Both the position numbers and the translations under genes were made by a program. Under the pieces are notes generated by a model. The model was not told the DNA's origin and searched no databases. It saw nothing but the letters and a program-made list of their open reading frames with translations. Positions 26,032-34,713 of a stretch of 64,000 nucleotides of DNA are shown piece by piece; the first letter of the stretch is position 1, and every line of letters starts with the position of its first letter. Origin of the DNA: Streptomyces lateritius. Lineage in GTDB: Bacteria; Actinomycetota; Actinomycetes; Streptomycetales; Streptomycetaceae. The stretch lies in NCBI RefSeq assembly GCF_014649715.1, contig NZ_BMTO01000011.1:55303-119302 (forward strand), given 5' to 3'.

Positions 26032-26454
26032 TCAGAGGTTCTCTTGAGCTACCGGGATCTCGGTTCGGGAGGACGGTGGTGGGAGTGGGGGGGGTGTGTA
26101 CCGGTGCCGTACGGTATCGGCGGTGGCGCGGGCGAGCGCGCGCCTCGACCGCCACCGGTCGCTGTCACACGTCCCAGGCGACCGGAGGTTCTTCACCCCG
26201 TTGATGCCCGCGGTCTCTGGGCGCAGGGCCACCTCTTCGGCCGGTACGGCCGGGCACAGCGTCCCGGGCTCTCCCGGTCCTCGTACGGCACTCGGGAGCA
26301 GCTCACCGATGACGAGGGTGGGGACGGGCCTGGCGAACCCGGTCACCAGACCCGATGGCGGGCCGGTCTTCTCCCTGGCCCGCAGGCGTCCGGTGGTGAT
26401 CCGCCCGATGCGCTGGGCGAGCAGCCACATCCGCCGTGCGGTGAACTCGCCCAC
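26032..26454 (-). CDS. Doubtful ORF, unknown (140 aa)
   Basis: The 612 bases between the Rhs gene and transketolase hold one minus-strand frame with strongly G/C-ending codons, starting at a GTG (26454) behind GGAAG. It begins GEFTARRMWLLAQRIGRITT and includes VPTLVIGELLPSAV, which reads like protein, but the last 35 residues are low-complexity proline. The frame also stays open upstream into the transketolase tail. It could be a decayed gene or chance. I see no other feature here apart from the palindrome near 25950. Confidence 0.25.
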   Translation of the reverse strand: MGEFTARRMWLLAQRIGRITTGRLRAREKTGPPSGLVTGFARPVPTLVIGELLPSAVRGPGEPGTLCPAVPAEEVALRPETAGINGVKNLRSPGTCDSDRWRSRRALARATADTVRHRYTPPPLPPPSSRTEIPVAQENL

Positions 26455-26538
26455 CAGCGGCTTCCGGTAGCGTCCCTCGCGGTGCGTCCATGAGGAGGAA
26501 CGCGCCGGGCGGCGCCGGACGGAGTTCCTGCCCGAAGA

Positions 26539-28389
26539 TCAGCGGACCAGGACGCGCTCGACCAGCAGCTCGACGGCCGAGACGATCGCGTCCGCGTCGA
26601 TGCCCGCCTCGTGGAGCTGCTCCTCCGGTGTCGCCGAGGCCGGCATCGAGCGCACGGCGAGCCGGGCCAGGCGGGGCGTGTTGCCGTGGCCGTCGGCGTA
26701 CGCCTCCGCGACCGCGTCGCCGAGGCCCCCCTCGGGGCGGTGGTCCTCGACCGTCAGGACGCAGCCGGTCGTCCCGGCGGCCTGGTCGAGCGTGGCGCGG
26801 TCCACCGGCTTGACCGAGTAGAGGTCGATCACCCGCACCGGGATGCCCGCCTCGGCCAGCCGGTCGGCGGCGCGCAGTGCTTCGGGGACGGTCGCCCCGG
26901 CCGCGACGACGGCCGCCCGGTCGTCCTCGCCGTGGCTTCGGAGCACCTTGCTGCCGCCGACGGGGAACTCCTCCTCGGGCCCGTACACCACCGGGGTCTT
27001 GCCGCGTGTCGTGCGCAGGTAGCGGACGCCGTCCAGGTCGGCCATGGCCGCCACCAGCTTCGCGGTCTGGTTGGCGTCGCAGGGGTAGAGCACGGTGCTG
27101 CCGTGCACGGCCCGCATCATCGCCAGATCCTCCAGCCCCATCTGGCTGGGTCCGTCCTGGCCGATGGAGACGCCGGCGTGCGAGCCGACGAGGTTGATCC
27201 CCGCCCGGCTGACGGCCGCCATGCGGACGAAGTCGTACGCGCGGGTCAGGAAGGCCGCGAACGTCGAGGCGTACGGGACGTAGCCGCGGGCCTGGAGTCC
27301 GACGGCCGCGCCGACGAGTTGCTGTTCGGCGATCCAGGACTCGAAGTAGCGGTCGGGGTGCGCCTTCGCGAAGTACTCGGTACGGGTGGAGTCGCCGACC
27401 TCGCCGTCGAGCCCGACGACGTCGCCGCGCACGTCCCCGAGGGCGGCGAGCGCGCGCCCGTAGGCGTCCCGGGTGGCGACCTCGTCGCCCTTGTCGTAGC
27501 GCGGGAGCGTGGGCGCGCCGCCCCTGACGAGCCGCGGGGGCATGGCCGCGGGCGGGTCGGTCACCTGGACCCGCAGGTCGCTGTAGCCGCCCAGCTCGGC
27601 CACGGCCGCCGTGGCGTCGGGCAGGGGCTTCCCGTGCATGCCCTCCCGGTTCTCGACGGCCGCCACTCCCCGGCCCTTGCGGGTGGCGGCGAGGACGGCG
27701 GTGGGGCGCCGGACGGTCGCGCGGGCTTCGCGCAGCGCCGCGTCGACGGCCTCGACGTCGTGGCCGTCGATCTGGACGGTGTGCCAGCCGAAGGCCTCCA
27801 GGCGGGCCGCGTAGGCGCCCAGGTCGTGCTGGTGGCGGGTGGGGCCGCGCTGGCCGAGCCGGTTGACGTCGACGATGAGGGTGAGATTGTCCAGGCGGCA
27901 GTACGCGGCGTGTTCGACGGCCTCCCAGACGGACCCCTCGGCCATCTCGCTGTCCCCGCACAGGACCCACACCTGGTAGGGGACGCGGTCGAGGTACTTC
28001 CCCGCCAGCGCCATGCCGACGCCGACGGGCAGTCCCTGACCCAGGGAGCCGGTGGCGACGTCGACCCAGGGCAGCCGGGGCGTGGGGTGGCCTTCGAGGA
28101 GGCTCCCGCGGCGGCGGAAGGTGAGCAGCTCGCCGTCGCCGACGACTCCCGCCGCCCGGTACATGGCGTACAGCAGGGGTGAGGCGTGGCCCTTGGAGAG
28201 GACGAAGTGATCGTTGCCCGGATGGTCGGGGCGGTCGAAGTCGTAGCGCAGATGACGGGCGAGCAGGACCGCTCCGATCTCGGCGGCCGACATGGAGGAG
28301 GTGGGGTGGCCGGAGCCGGCCGCGTCCGCGGCGCGTACGGCGTCGACGCGGAGCTGCTGGGCGAGCGAGGACATCGTTTCGTAGCGCAT
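26539..28389 (-). CDS. tkt: Transketolase
   Basis: The 616-residue protein is a full transketolase of the compact type: TPP diphosphate domain with ADAAGSGHPTSSMSAAEIG, LSKGHASPLLYAMY and the Mg/TPP motif CGDSEMAEGSVWEA; the pyrimidine domain with DGEVGDSTRTEYF, ESWIAEQQLVGAAVGLQARG and GSHAGVSIGQDGPSQMG; and a C-terminal domain. It transfers C2 units between sugar phosphates in the pentose phosphate pathway. At 616 residues it is shorter than the roughly 670-700-residue TktA type and resembles the animal-like transketolase group. The ATG at 28389 follows GGAGGAAG. It stands alone, away from other pentose phosphate genes, so it is probably a second, accessory transketolase. Confidence 0.88.
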   Translation of the reverse strand: MRYETMSSLAQQLRVDAVRAADAAGSGHPTSSMSAAEIGAVLLARHLRYDFDRPDHPGNDHFVLSKGHASPLLYAMYRAAGVVGDGELLTFRRRGSLLEGHPTPRLPWVDVATGSLGQGLPVGVGMALAGKYLDRVPYQVWVLCGDSEMAEGSVWEAVEHAAYCRLDNLTLIVDVNRLGQRGPTRHQHDLGAYAARLEAFGWHTVQIDGHDVEAVDAALREARATVRRPTAVLAATRKGRGVAAVENREGMHGKPLPDATAAVAELGGYSDLRVQVTDPPAAMPPRLVRGGAPTLPRYDKGDEVATRDAYGRALAALGDVRGDVVGLDGEVGDSTRTEYFAKAHPDRYFESWIAEQQLVGAAVGLQARGYVPYASTFAAFLTRAYDFVRMAAVSRAGINLVGSHAGVSIGQDGPSQMGLEDLAMMRAVHGSTVLYPCDANQTAKLVAAMADLDGVRYLRTTRGKTPVVYGPEEEFPVGGSKVLRSHGEDDRAAVVAAGATVPEALRAADRLAEAGIPVRVIDLYSVKPVDRATLDQAAGTTGCVLTVEDHRPEGGLGDAVAEAYADGHGNTPRLARLAVRSMPASATPEEQLHEAGIDADAIVSAVELLVERVLVR

Positions 28390-28518
28390 CAGGGTCTTCC
28401 TCCACGAGCCGTCGCGAGGGCCGGGCGGGTCCCTCCGGTGACATCCGGTGCAGGTCTCTCGGCGGGTACCCGGGGCTTCGGGCCGTATGCCCGGAATGCG
28501 CGCCGACCGCGAGCTGCT

Positions 28519-28556
28519 GGGCCGCATGGTGAGATTTCGGTCTCACCATGCGGCCC
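28519..28556. promoter_or_regulatory. Perfect 16-bp inverted repeat between divergent genes
   Basis: The left arm GGGCCGCATGGTGAGA (28519-28534) and right arm (28541-28556) are exact complements around the loop TTTCGG. The element sits 45 bases before the methyltransferase ATG (28602) and 129 bases before the divergent transketolase start, where no gene ends. It is either a large operator or a 5' leader hairpin of the methyltransferase mRNA. Confidence 0.6.
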
Positions 28557-28601
28557 GGACGCGTACCGTGGCGCGTACCCACCCACAGAGGGAGTCCGGT
28601 C

Positions 28602-29438
28602 ATGACCCATGCCTCCGAGTCGTCCACGCCCCAGGAGACCGCCGTCTACACCCACGGGCACCACGAGTCGGTGCTGCGCTCGCACAGCTGGCGCACCGCC
28701 GCCAACTCCGCGGCTTACTTGATCCCGGAACTGCGACCGGGCCTGGACGTCCTCGACGTGGGCTGCGGACCGGGCACCATCACCGCCGATCTGGCCGCGC
28801 TGGTCGCACCCGGCCGGGTGACCGCGGTGGACGCGGTGCGGGACGTCCTCGACAAGGCGCGCGCGGTGGCCGCCGAACGAGGGCTGGAGAACGTGGAGTT
28901 CGCGGTCGCCGACGTCCACGCCCTGGACTTCCCGGACGACTCCTTCGACGTCGTCCACGCGCACCAGGTGCTGCAGCACGTGGGCGATCCGGTGCGGGCG
29001 CTGAGCGAAATGAGGCGCGTGTGCCGTCCCGGTGGCGTGGTCGCCGCCCGCGACAGCGACTACGGAGGCTTCACCTGGTACCCGGAGTCGCAGGCCCTGA
29101 CCGCCTGGCAGGAGCTGTACCACCGGGTCGCGCGGGCGAACGGCGGCGAGCCGGACGCCGGGCGGCGGCTGCTCTCCTGGGCCCGGCGAGCCGGCTTCAC
29201 GGACATCACCACGACCGCCGCGACCTGGTGCTTCGCCACCGCCGAGGAGCGGGCGTGGTGGAGCGGGCTGTGGGCGGACCGCACGACGGAGTCCGTGTAC
29301 GCGCGGCTGGCCGTGGACGGCGGTCACGCCGGGCCGGAGAAGCTGGCCGAGATCGCCGGGGCGTGGCGGGAGTGGGGCCGGCACGAGGACGCCTGGTACA
29401 TGGTTCCGCACGGCGAGATCCTGTGCCGGGTCTCCTGA
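28602..29438 (+). CDS. UbiE/Methyltransf_11-type SAM methyltransferase
   Basis: This 278-residue methyltransferase shows motif I LDVLDVGCGPGTITADLA (about 48-65), motif II VTAVDAV, motif III VADVHALDFPDDSFDVVHA and RRVCRPGGVVAARDSD. The downstream part (FTWYPESQALTAW, AGFTDITTTAATWCF) is typical of a group often annotated as ubiquinone/menaquinone-type methyltransferases, but in Streptomyces these act on diverse small molecules. The ATG follows GGAGTCCGGTC. A strong palindrome precedes it. Substrate unknown. Confidence 0.85.
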   Translation: MTHASESSTPQETAVYTHGHHESVLRSHSWRTAANSAAYLIPELRPGLDVLDVGCGPGTITADLAALVAPGRVTAVDAVRDVLDKARAVAAERGLENVEFAVADVHALDFPDDSFDVVHAHQVLQHVGDPVRALSEMRRVCRPGGVVAARDSDYGGFTWYPESQALTAWQELYHRVARANGGEPDAGRRLLSWARRAGFTDITTTAATWCFATAEERAWWSGLWADRTTESVYARLAVDGGHAGPEKLAEIAGAWREWGRHEDAWYMVPHGEILCRVS

Positions 29439-29480
29439 CGCCCCGGACCTGCGGGCACCTCTTCAACTAGGCTCGCCCGT

Positions 29481-29828
29481 ATGGAGATTCTCGGGACCAC
29501 ACTGCGTGTCTGCGTCGACGATCTCGATTCGGCGGTGGACTTCTACGAGCGGCTCACCGGCAGCCGCGCCCAGCGTTTCGAGCGGGGTGGGGTGGCGGTC
29601 GCCGCCGTCGGCTGCTTCCTGCTGATGAGTGGGCCGGAGGCGGAGCTGGAGATCCTGCGCAAGGTCGCCGCGACCATCTCCGTCCAGGACGTGGACGTGG
29701 CGTTCGCGGCGCTGACCGAGGCGGGCGCCAAGATCGTGGCCGGTCCGGTGCCGACTCCGGTGGGCCGCAATCTGATCGCGGTCCACCCGGACGGCTCCGT
29801 CTTCGAGTACGTCGACCTCCGCTCCTGA
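29481..29828 (+). CDS. VOC-family (glyoxalase-like) protein
   Basis: The 115-residue protein is a single glyoxalase/bleomycin-resistance/dioxygenase module with two beta-alpha-beta-beta-beta halves: LRVCVDDLDSAVDFYERLTG at the start and VQDVDVAFAALTEAGAKIVA in the second half, ending VHPDGSVFEYVDL. The final Glu (VFEY) is a possible metal ligand, but the histidines of glyoxalase I are not obvious, so this may be a binding rather than catalytic member. It follows the methyltransferase by 42 bases on the same strand and may be co-transcribed. Confidence 0.82.
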   Translation: MEILGTTLRVCVDDLDSAVDFYERLTGSRAQRFERGGVAVAAVGCFLLMSGPEAELEILRKVAATISVQDVDVAFAALTEAGAKIVAGPVPTPVGRNLIAVHPDGSVFEYVDLRS

Positions 29829-29839
29829 GCGCCCGATCT

Positions 29840-30303
29840 CCCCAGGCCCCGGACGCACGCTGAACTCGTCGGCTTGCGGCGGCGGTTGGCCGGTCAGGGC
29901 GGACCACACCTCGCTCTCCCCGCCCTCGGCGAAGAGGAGCCTGGCTTCGAGCAACCGCAACGCGCCGCGTGTCCGCGCCGCGCGGGGCGGCCGGGTCCGG
30001 GCGGCACGGTCGCCCGCAGCCGCTCGTTCTCGATCACTTCCGCGTCCGGGACGGCTACGGACGCGCTCGCGCCCGGAGCCGTCCCGGACGGGAGTCGGCA
30101 GCGCGGTGCGCAGAAGCCCGTACCCCAGCTGCCGGGCCATGGCGTGCGGCATGACGTGCGACATGGCCCACCGGTCGCGCGTGTCGACCCCGTGCGTCGA
30201 CCGCGCGTGTCGCCGTGTCGCGCGTCCGCAGGGCGGGCAGCGGGTTGTCCGGGCCCGACGCGGCCGCCGACAGGGTCGGTACGGCACGTCGTGCGGTCTT
30301 CAT
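29840..30303 (-). pseudogene. Remnant of a DUF5107-type gene
   Basis: On the minus strand the start MKTARRAVPTLSAAASGPDNPLPALR (in part; residues 1-26 of the frame beginning at 30303) resembles DUF5107 N-termini. MARQLGYGLLRTALP then continues in a second frame and VIENERLRATVPPG in a third. The sequence jumps directly to a C-terminal-like piece, RLLEARLLFAEGG ... VWSALTGQPPP. So this is the two ends of a gene of more than 600 codons joined by a large internal deletion plus frameshifts. It fills most of the gap between the VOC and arginase-like genes. Confidence 0.55.
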
Positions 30304-30370
30304 GTCGACCGTGGAACACGCCGGACGCCGTACTGGCCAGGGCCGGTGACGGTCAGGGGGTTCTCGTGTG

Positions 30371-31276
30371 TCAGGCGGCGGCGAAGGCCGCCACGACGAG
30401 GTCCGTGAGCAGGGCCCCGGCGGTGCCTTCCGGGTCGAGATCTGGGTCGTAGATGGTGATGTTGAGCCCGGCGCAGCGCTCCGATCGCACCAACGGACGC
30501 AACAGTTCGGTCAGTTCGTCGGGCAGCAGCCCGTCGGGGTCGGGGCTGTCGACGGCGGGCATGACGGACGGGTCGAGGACGTCGGCGTCGAGGTGGACCC
30601 AGAAGCCGTCGAGAGCGGGGGTTCCGAGGCCGGCGACGGTGGCGGCGGCGATCTCGGCCGGTCCTCCCGCGCGCAGTTCGGAGACGGTGACGGTGGGGAC
30701 CTTCAGGGCGCGCAGCTCGACGAGTTCGGGGTCGTCGTGGAAGGCGTCGCGGATGCCGAGGAGGCGGACGTCCTCGTCCCGCAGGTAGGGGCGTCGTCCC
30801 TCCAGGTCGGTGAGGTCGTCCTGGCCTCGGCCGGTGGCCAGGGCGAGTTCCTCGCCCCCGGCGGCCCCGACGCGGTCGGAGTTGCCGGGGTGACGGAAGT
30901 CCGGCGAGGCGTCGACGGCGGCGAGGCCGTAGCGGCCGATGCGGCGCAGGGCGAGGGAGGCGCCGAGCTGGATGGAGCAGTCGCCGCCGAGGACGAGGGG
31001 GAAGTCCCCGGCCCGTACGTGACGCTCGATCCGGTCGGCGAGGGCACGGGTGTAGGTCGCGAGGGCCGCCGCGTTGAAGACACCGTCGCCCTCCTGCCAG
31101 TCGCCCCTGTCGTAGCGGGGCGGGACGACGACGCCACCGTCCCGCGCGCCGAGCCGCTGGACGATCCGGTTCTCGCGCAGGGCGCCGGCGAGCTTGTAGC
31201 AGCCGGGGACGGTGCCCGGGGCGGGTGGGCGCAGCCCGAGATTGGAGGGGGCGTCGACGGTCACGATATTCCGCAT
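30371..31276 (-). CDS. Arginase/agmatinase-fold protein with altered metal ligands
   Basis: The 301-residue ureohydrolase-fold protein keeps HLDADVLDP (Asp230, Asp232) and VDASPDFRHPGN (Asp122, Asp126). The two metal-binding histidines of the canonical GGDHS and DAHxD motifs are replaced: GGDCS has Cys100 and DASPD has Ser124. Four of six dimanganese ligands therefore remain. Members of the fold hydrolyse arginine, agmatine, formiminoglutamate or guanidino compounds. Activity here is doubtful or metal-shifted. The ATG at 31276 has GAGG at 9 bases; a second ATG at 31285 is too close to that ribosome-binding site. It stands alone between the pseudogene and the divergent DUF6204 gene. Confidence 0.8.
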   Translation of the reverse strand: MRNIVTVDAPSNLGLRPPAPGTVPGCYKLAGALRENRIVQRLGARDGGVVVPPRYDRGDWQEGDGVFNAAALATYTRALADRIERHVRAGDFPLVLGGDCSIQLGASLALRRIGRYGLAAVDASPDFRHPGNSDRVGAAGGEELALATGRGQDDLTDLEGRRPYLRDEDVRLLGIRDAFHDDPELVELRALKVPTVTVSELRAGGPAEIAAATVAGLGTPALDGFWVHLDADVLDPSVMPAVDSPDPDGLLPDELTELLRPLVRSERCAGLNITIYDPDLDPEGTAGALLTDLVVAAFAAA

Positions 31277-31336
31277 GCGCGTCATCCTCGCCGCCGTAGT
31301 CTGGATCTTCAACGGTTGACGGGAGTACGGAGAGAG

Positions 31337-31669
31337 ATGAGTACCCAGCACACCTACCGGGTGATCGTGCGCGGCGCGTTCGAAGACCTGTCGGAGGAGA
31401 GCCGGGCGCGGCTGCTCGCCGAGGTCGACGATCACGGGATGGCGGCGATGCGGTTCACGGCGGAGGGCTCGCTGGCCTACGACCGGACCCTGAAGCACTT
31501 CTCGTACCGTCTGGTCGTCCTCTCGGACGCGGCGGAGGGAGAGGAGATGGCGGCGGCGATCGCCGAGGACCGGGCGGAGACGGCGCTCGCCGCACTCGGC
31601 CACGGTCACGGCGAACTGAGGTCCACCGTGACGGACATGGACACGATGAAGATCAACTACAAGCGCTGA
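31337..31669 (+). CDS. DUF6204-family small protein
   Basis: This 110-residue protein (ATG 31337, GGAGAGAG upstream) has the pattern HTYRVIVRGAFEDLSEESR then MRFTAEGSLAYDRTLKHFSY, a compact alpha/beta protein recognised as a conserved actinobacterial family of unknown function. There is no signal peptide. It is divergent from the arginase-like gene with 60 bases between the two starts, so both could share a regulator. Confidence 0.75.
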   Translation: MSTQHTYRVIVRGAFEDLSEESRARLLAEVDDHGMAAMRFTAEGSLAYDRTLKHFSYRLVVLSDAAEGEEMAAAIAEDRAETALAALGHGHGELRSTVTDMDTMKINYKR

Positions 31670-31729
31670 GCTGAGGCTTGCGCGCGGTTCGGCACCGGGC
31701 GGACCGGACGCGAGCCGGGCACCTCTCCC

Positions 31730-32124
31730 TGCTTCACCACACCGACCGTCGCGGCCGTACGGCCGTCGAGCGACACGCCCTCCGGCGGATGCTGCGTGCA
31801 CACCCGCCGGCTCGGGGCCGCAGCACAGGCCGGTTGCTACCGCTCCCGTCATGGACGTCCATCCGCGTGCGGTGGTCGAGCGCCGTGAAGACGCGCCACG
31901 GCCCTCTGCCCGGGAAGCGGGGCATCGGCGGGGCGTCCACCGCGGCCGTGGCCTCGCCCGAGGTCCGGCCACGGCCGCGAGGGTGAGTACGGCGCCGGCG
32001 CCGAGGATCGCCGCCCGTCTCACGCGCACCGCCGGGCGGCCGCGACGGCGATCCGGCCGGGGGTGACGGCTCGGGCGGCCCGGGACGTGACCGCGCCCGC
32101 GTTCGTCGGCTCCTGGGAACTCAT
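31730..32124 (-). pseudogene. Possible remnant of a secreted-protein gene
   Basis: The 31670-32295 gap holds no intact gene. On the minus strand an ATG at 32124 starts MSSQEPTNAGAVTSRAAR and stops after 34 codons. The adjacent frame continues with RRAAILGAGAVLTLAAVAG, a plausible twin-arginine signal peptide, but then degenerates. This looks like a frameshifted exported-protein gene that I cannot assign to a family. Confidence 0.3.
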
Positions 32125-32164
32125 GGCCGGCGCTCTCCTCCGTCGCGCGCGGCCGCCGTACGCG

Positions 32165-32213
32165 ACCGCCCCCGTGGGACCGGGATGGAGGGATCCTGTC
32201 CCACGGGGGCGGT
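32165..32213 (-). terminator. 16-bp inverted repeat, terminator of the MFS gene
   Basis: Arms ACCGCCCCCGTGGGAC (32165-32180) and its exact complement (32198-32213) enclose a 17-base loop, 83 bases beyond the MFS stop at 32296. The stem is very GC-rich and has no T-run, as is common for Streptomyces terminators. Confidence 0.6.
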
Positions 32214-32295
32214 GGAAGGGCCGTACGGGTGAGGGTGCGGGCGTCACCCGACGGGCCCGGTCGGTGGCCGGTCGGCAGGGGTCTCGCCGGTCCGG

Positions 32296-33729
32296 TCAGT
32301 GGTGGGCGATCACCAGCTGAGGCTCGTCCTCGGACGCGTCGGCATCGGCCGGCTCCGGGCGCTGGATGAGCAGGGCGGTGACGACACCGATGCCGAGCAG
32401 GGCGAGCGCCACGTACATGGCGTGCTGGTAGCCGGCCTCGGTCACGCCGCCCGCGTCGCTGCCAGCCGTGATCATCGCGGAGGCCAGGGCGATGCCGAGT
32501 GAGGCGCCGATGCCGAAGCAGGCTCCGTTGAGCCCGGAGAGCGAGCCCGGCTTGTCCTTCGGCGCGGTGGTGACGGCGAGGCCGTTGAGGCCGGTGAGCA
32601 TGAAACCGCCGTACGTGACACCGAGCGCGGCCAGCGAGGCGACCAGGATCCACTCGCTGTGCAGGAAGAAGGTCGCGAAGAGGAAGATCGCGAAGTTGGC
32701 GACCGCGCCGGTGACGACGACCGTGCGCCAGCCGACCTTCGGGCCCAGGCGTCCTGTCAACGGCGCGGAGACGACGCCGATGAGCTGGATCGGGGTGAGG
32801 AAGAGGACGGCCGCGGTGACGGCGGAGAGGCCGAGGCCGACGCGCGCGTCCTGCGAGAAGAGCGGGATCGTGAGTGCGATGGCGCCGAAGGCGCCGCCCA
32901 GGGTGCAGATCGTGGTCAGGAGCAGAGGCCAGGCGCGGCGCGAGGCCAGGACGTCGATGTCGATGACCGGGTTGGCTGCACTCTTCTGCGAGACGACGAA
33001 GAAGACGAGCGAGGCGAGGCCGCCGAGGAGGAAGCCGAGGGTGAGGACGGAGGTCCAGCCCCAGGCGGCGCCCTGGGCGAGGCCGACGAGGACCCCGGTG
33101 AGGCCGAGCGCGAGGGCCCCGATGCCCCGGGAGTCGAAGCGGCCGTCGGTGGCGGTGGCCGGGACGTCGGGGACGTACTTCCGTACGCCGAGCAGACCCG
33201 CGACCGCGATCAGGGTGGAGCAGACGAAGATGCCGCGGAAGCCGATGGTGTCGGCGATCTGACCTCCGGCGATGGCGTCGATCCCCGCGAGGCCGCCGTT
33301 GACGGCGGTGATGATGCCCGCGGCCTTGCCGAAGGCGGCCGGGGTCAGCAGCTGGTTGAGGGTGAGGAAGGCGAGGGTGAACATCGCGGCCGAGATGCCC
33401 TGGAGAACGCGGCCGGCGATGAAGACCTCGATGTTCGGCGCGAAGACGCAGAGCAGGTTTCCGGCGATCAGCACGACGGCGCAGACGATCATCATCGGCT
33501 TGCGGCCGCGCTGGTCGCTGAGGCGGGCGAGCGTCACCTGGCCGATGGCCGCCATCAGGAAGAACAGCGTCTGCGAGAGACCGGCGGCGGCCGTGGTCGT
33601 GCCCAGGCGTTCGATGACATCCGGCAGTGCGGGGCTGAGCATCGTGGCATTGATCTGGTAGCCGAGGACGGCGAGGACCATCGCCAGGAGCATGGGCCCG
33701 CGGCCCGTGAGGTCGGATTTGGCTGACAT
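32296..33729 (-). CDS. MFS transporter, possibly for nucleosides or purines
   Basis: This 477-residue drug:H+ antiporter-type MFS protein has 12-14 membrane helices. The motif-A loop LARLSDQRGRKPMMI follows TM2 and GRVLQGISAAMFTLAFLTLN is motif C-like. The ATG at 33729 follows AAAGGGG at good spacing and is preferred to an upstream start that would cross the ribosome-binding site. The gene is divergent from a GntR regulator, and the palindrome CTTGTCAGACAAG in between also occurs (one mismatch) at the start of the adenosine deaminase gene. This suggests that the transporter exports or imports a nucleoside or related compound; the substrate is inferred, not shown. Confidence 0.85.
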   Translation of the reverse strand: MSAKSDLTGRGPMLLAMVLAVLGYQINATMLSPALPDVIERLGTTTAAAGLSQTLFFLMAAIGQVTLARLSDQRGRKPMMIVCAVVLIAGNLLCVFAPNIEVFIAGRVLQGISAAMFTLAFLTLNQLLTPAAFGKAAGIITAVNGGLAGIDAIAGGQIADTIGFRGIFVCSTLIAVAGLLGVRKYVPDVPATATDGRFDSRGIGALALGLTGVLVGLAQGAAWGWTSVLTLGFLLGGLASLVFFVVSQKSAANPVIDIDVLASRRAWPLLLTTICTLGGAFGAIALTIPLFSQDARVGLGLSAVTAAVLFLTPIQLIGVVSAPLTGRLGPKVGWRTVVVTGAVANFAIFLFATFFLHSEWILVASLAALGVTYGGFMLTGLNGLAVTTAPKDKPGSLSGLNGACFGIGASLGIALASAMITAGSDAGGVTEAGYQHAMYVALALLGIGVVTALLIQRPEPADADASEDEPQLVIAHH

Positions 33730-33791
33730 ATCGGCCCCTTTGCCTTGGATGTCATGTTCGTTGGGCACGCCACTCACCCCAGCCGCCTGGG

Positions 33792-33804
33792 CTTGTCAGA
33801 CAAG
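33792..33804. promoter_or_regulatory. Probable GntR operator in the MFS/GntR intergenic region
   Basis: CTTGTCAGACAAG is a 13-base palindrome with the GT-N3-AC core expected for GntR/HutC-type operators. It lies 63 bases before the MFS start and 107 bases before the GntR start, and a half-site GACAAG recurs at 33887-33892. The same palindrome reappears at 34733-34745. Confidence 0.6.
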
Positions 33805-33910
33805 TAGCGCCCAGACAGGCTGGACTCTACGCGCGTAAAACGTCAAGACCCCGGCCCTTGTGAATCCGGATACGCTTTGACCTGCCGACAAGTGAGGCGG
33901 AGGAGGGACA

Positions 33911-34660
33911 GTGGCAGTCAGCGGTCAGCAGCGCCGACCGGTCGTGGTGCTCTACGAGCGGATCGCGGACGCCATCCACGACGGCACCTATCCCCCCGGC
34001 TCGACCCTCCCCTCCGAGCCGAAGCTCGCCGGCGAGCTGGGCGTGAGCCGCCCCGCCCTGCGCGAGGCCCTGCTGCTCCTCCAGGAGGACGGACTGCTCT
34101 CGGTGCGACGCGGGGTCGGCCGGACCGTCAACGACCACCCGCCCCGGCGCGGTTTCGAGCACATCCAGCCCCTGGAGGAGCTGATCGGGACCGGCACGCC
34201 GCTGCGCGTCCGGGCCCTGCTCCGGGCGGTCGAGGAACCCACCGACTTCACCACCCAGCACCTGCTCGCGCCGGCCAGGGCGGAGCTGCGGTTCTGGGAG
34301 TCCCTGCTGGCCGGGGAGGGTACGGCGGCGGCGCTGAGCCAGGAGTGGGCGGCAGCGGACGACGTACTGGAGCGGGTGCACCCCGACTTCGCCCGGGCAC
34401 TGCGCACGGTGGAGGCCGCGGAGCGCACCTCCATGCTGGCGGTGCTCGCCGGCGCCTCGCGCGGGGTGCCTCTGGGGGCGCACAGCAGTGTGACCGCGAC
34501 CCTGGTCGGCCAGCGTCGCGGCGAGCAGCTCGGCCGCCCGGCCGACACCCCGGCTGTCCTGGTCACCCAGGTCGTGCGGGTCGGGGACACCCCGGTCCTG
34601 GCGGCCAAGCACATGCTGCCGACGGGCGCGCCGGCCCTTCCGGTGCTTCAGTCCAACTGA
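33911..34660 (+). CDS. GntR/HutC-family transcriptional regulator
   Basis: The 249-residue regulator has a winged-helix domain at about 10-75 (LYERIADAIHDGTYPPGSTL, LGVSRPALREALLLLQEDGL, RRGVGRTVN) and a UTRA-like C-terminal effector domain ending TQVVRVGDTPVLAAKHMLP. The GTG at 33911 directly follows GGAGGGACA. It is divergent from the MFS gene and upstream of adenosine deaminase. With a candidate operator at both targets it is likely an autoregulated repressor released by a purine nucleoside or related ligand. Confidence 0.88.
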   Translation: MAVSGQQRRPVVVLYERIADAIHDGTYPPGSTLPSEPKLAGELGVSRPALREALLLLQEDGLLSVRRGVGRTVNDHPPRRGFEHIQPLEELIGTGTPLRVRALLRAVEEPTDFTTQHLLAPARAELRFWESLLAGEGTAAALSQEWAAADDVLERVHPDFARALRTVEAAERTSMLAVLAGASRGVPLGAHSSVTATLVGQRRGEQLGRPADTPAVLVTQVVRVGDTPVLAAKHMLPTGAPALPVLQSN

Positions 34661-34713
34661 TCGGCCCGGGCACCCTGTCGCCGCCGTCACAGCGGCGGTG
34701 GCCCACCGTGGCG

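Noticed and set aside
26611..28182. 523-codon plus-strand frame opposite transketolase
   Set aside because: Antisense shadow; the transketolase motifs are complete.
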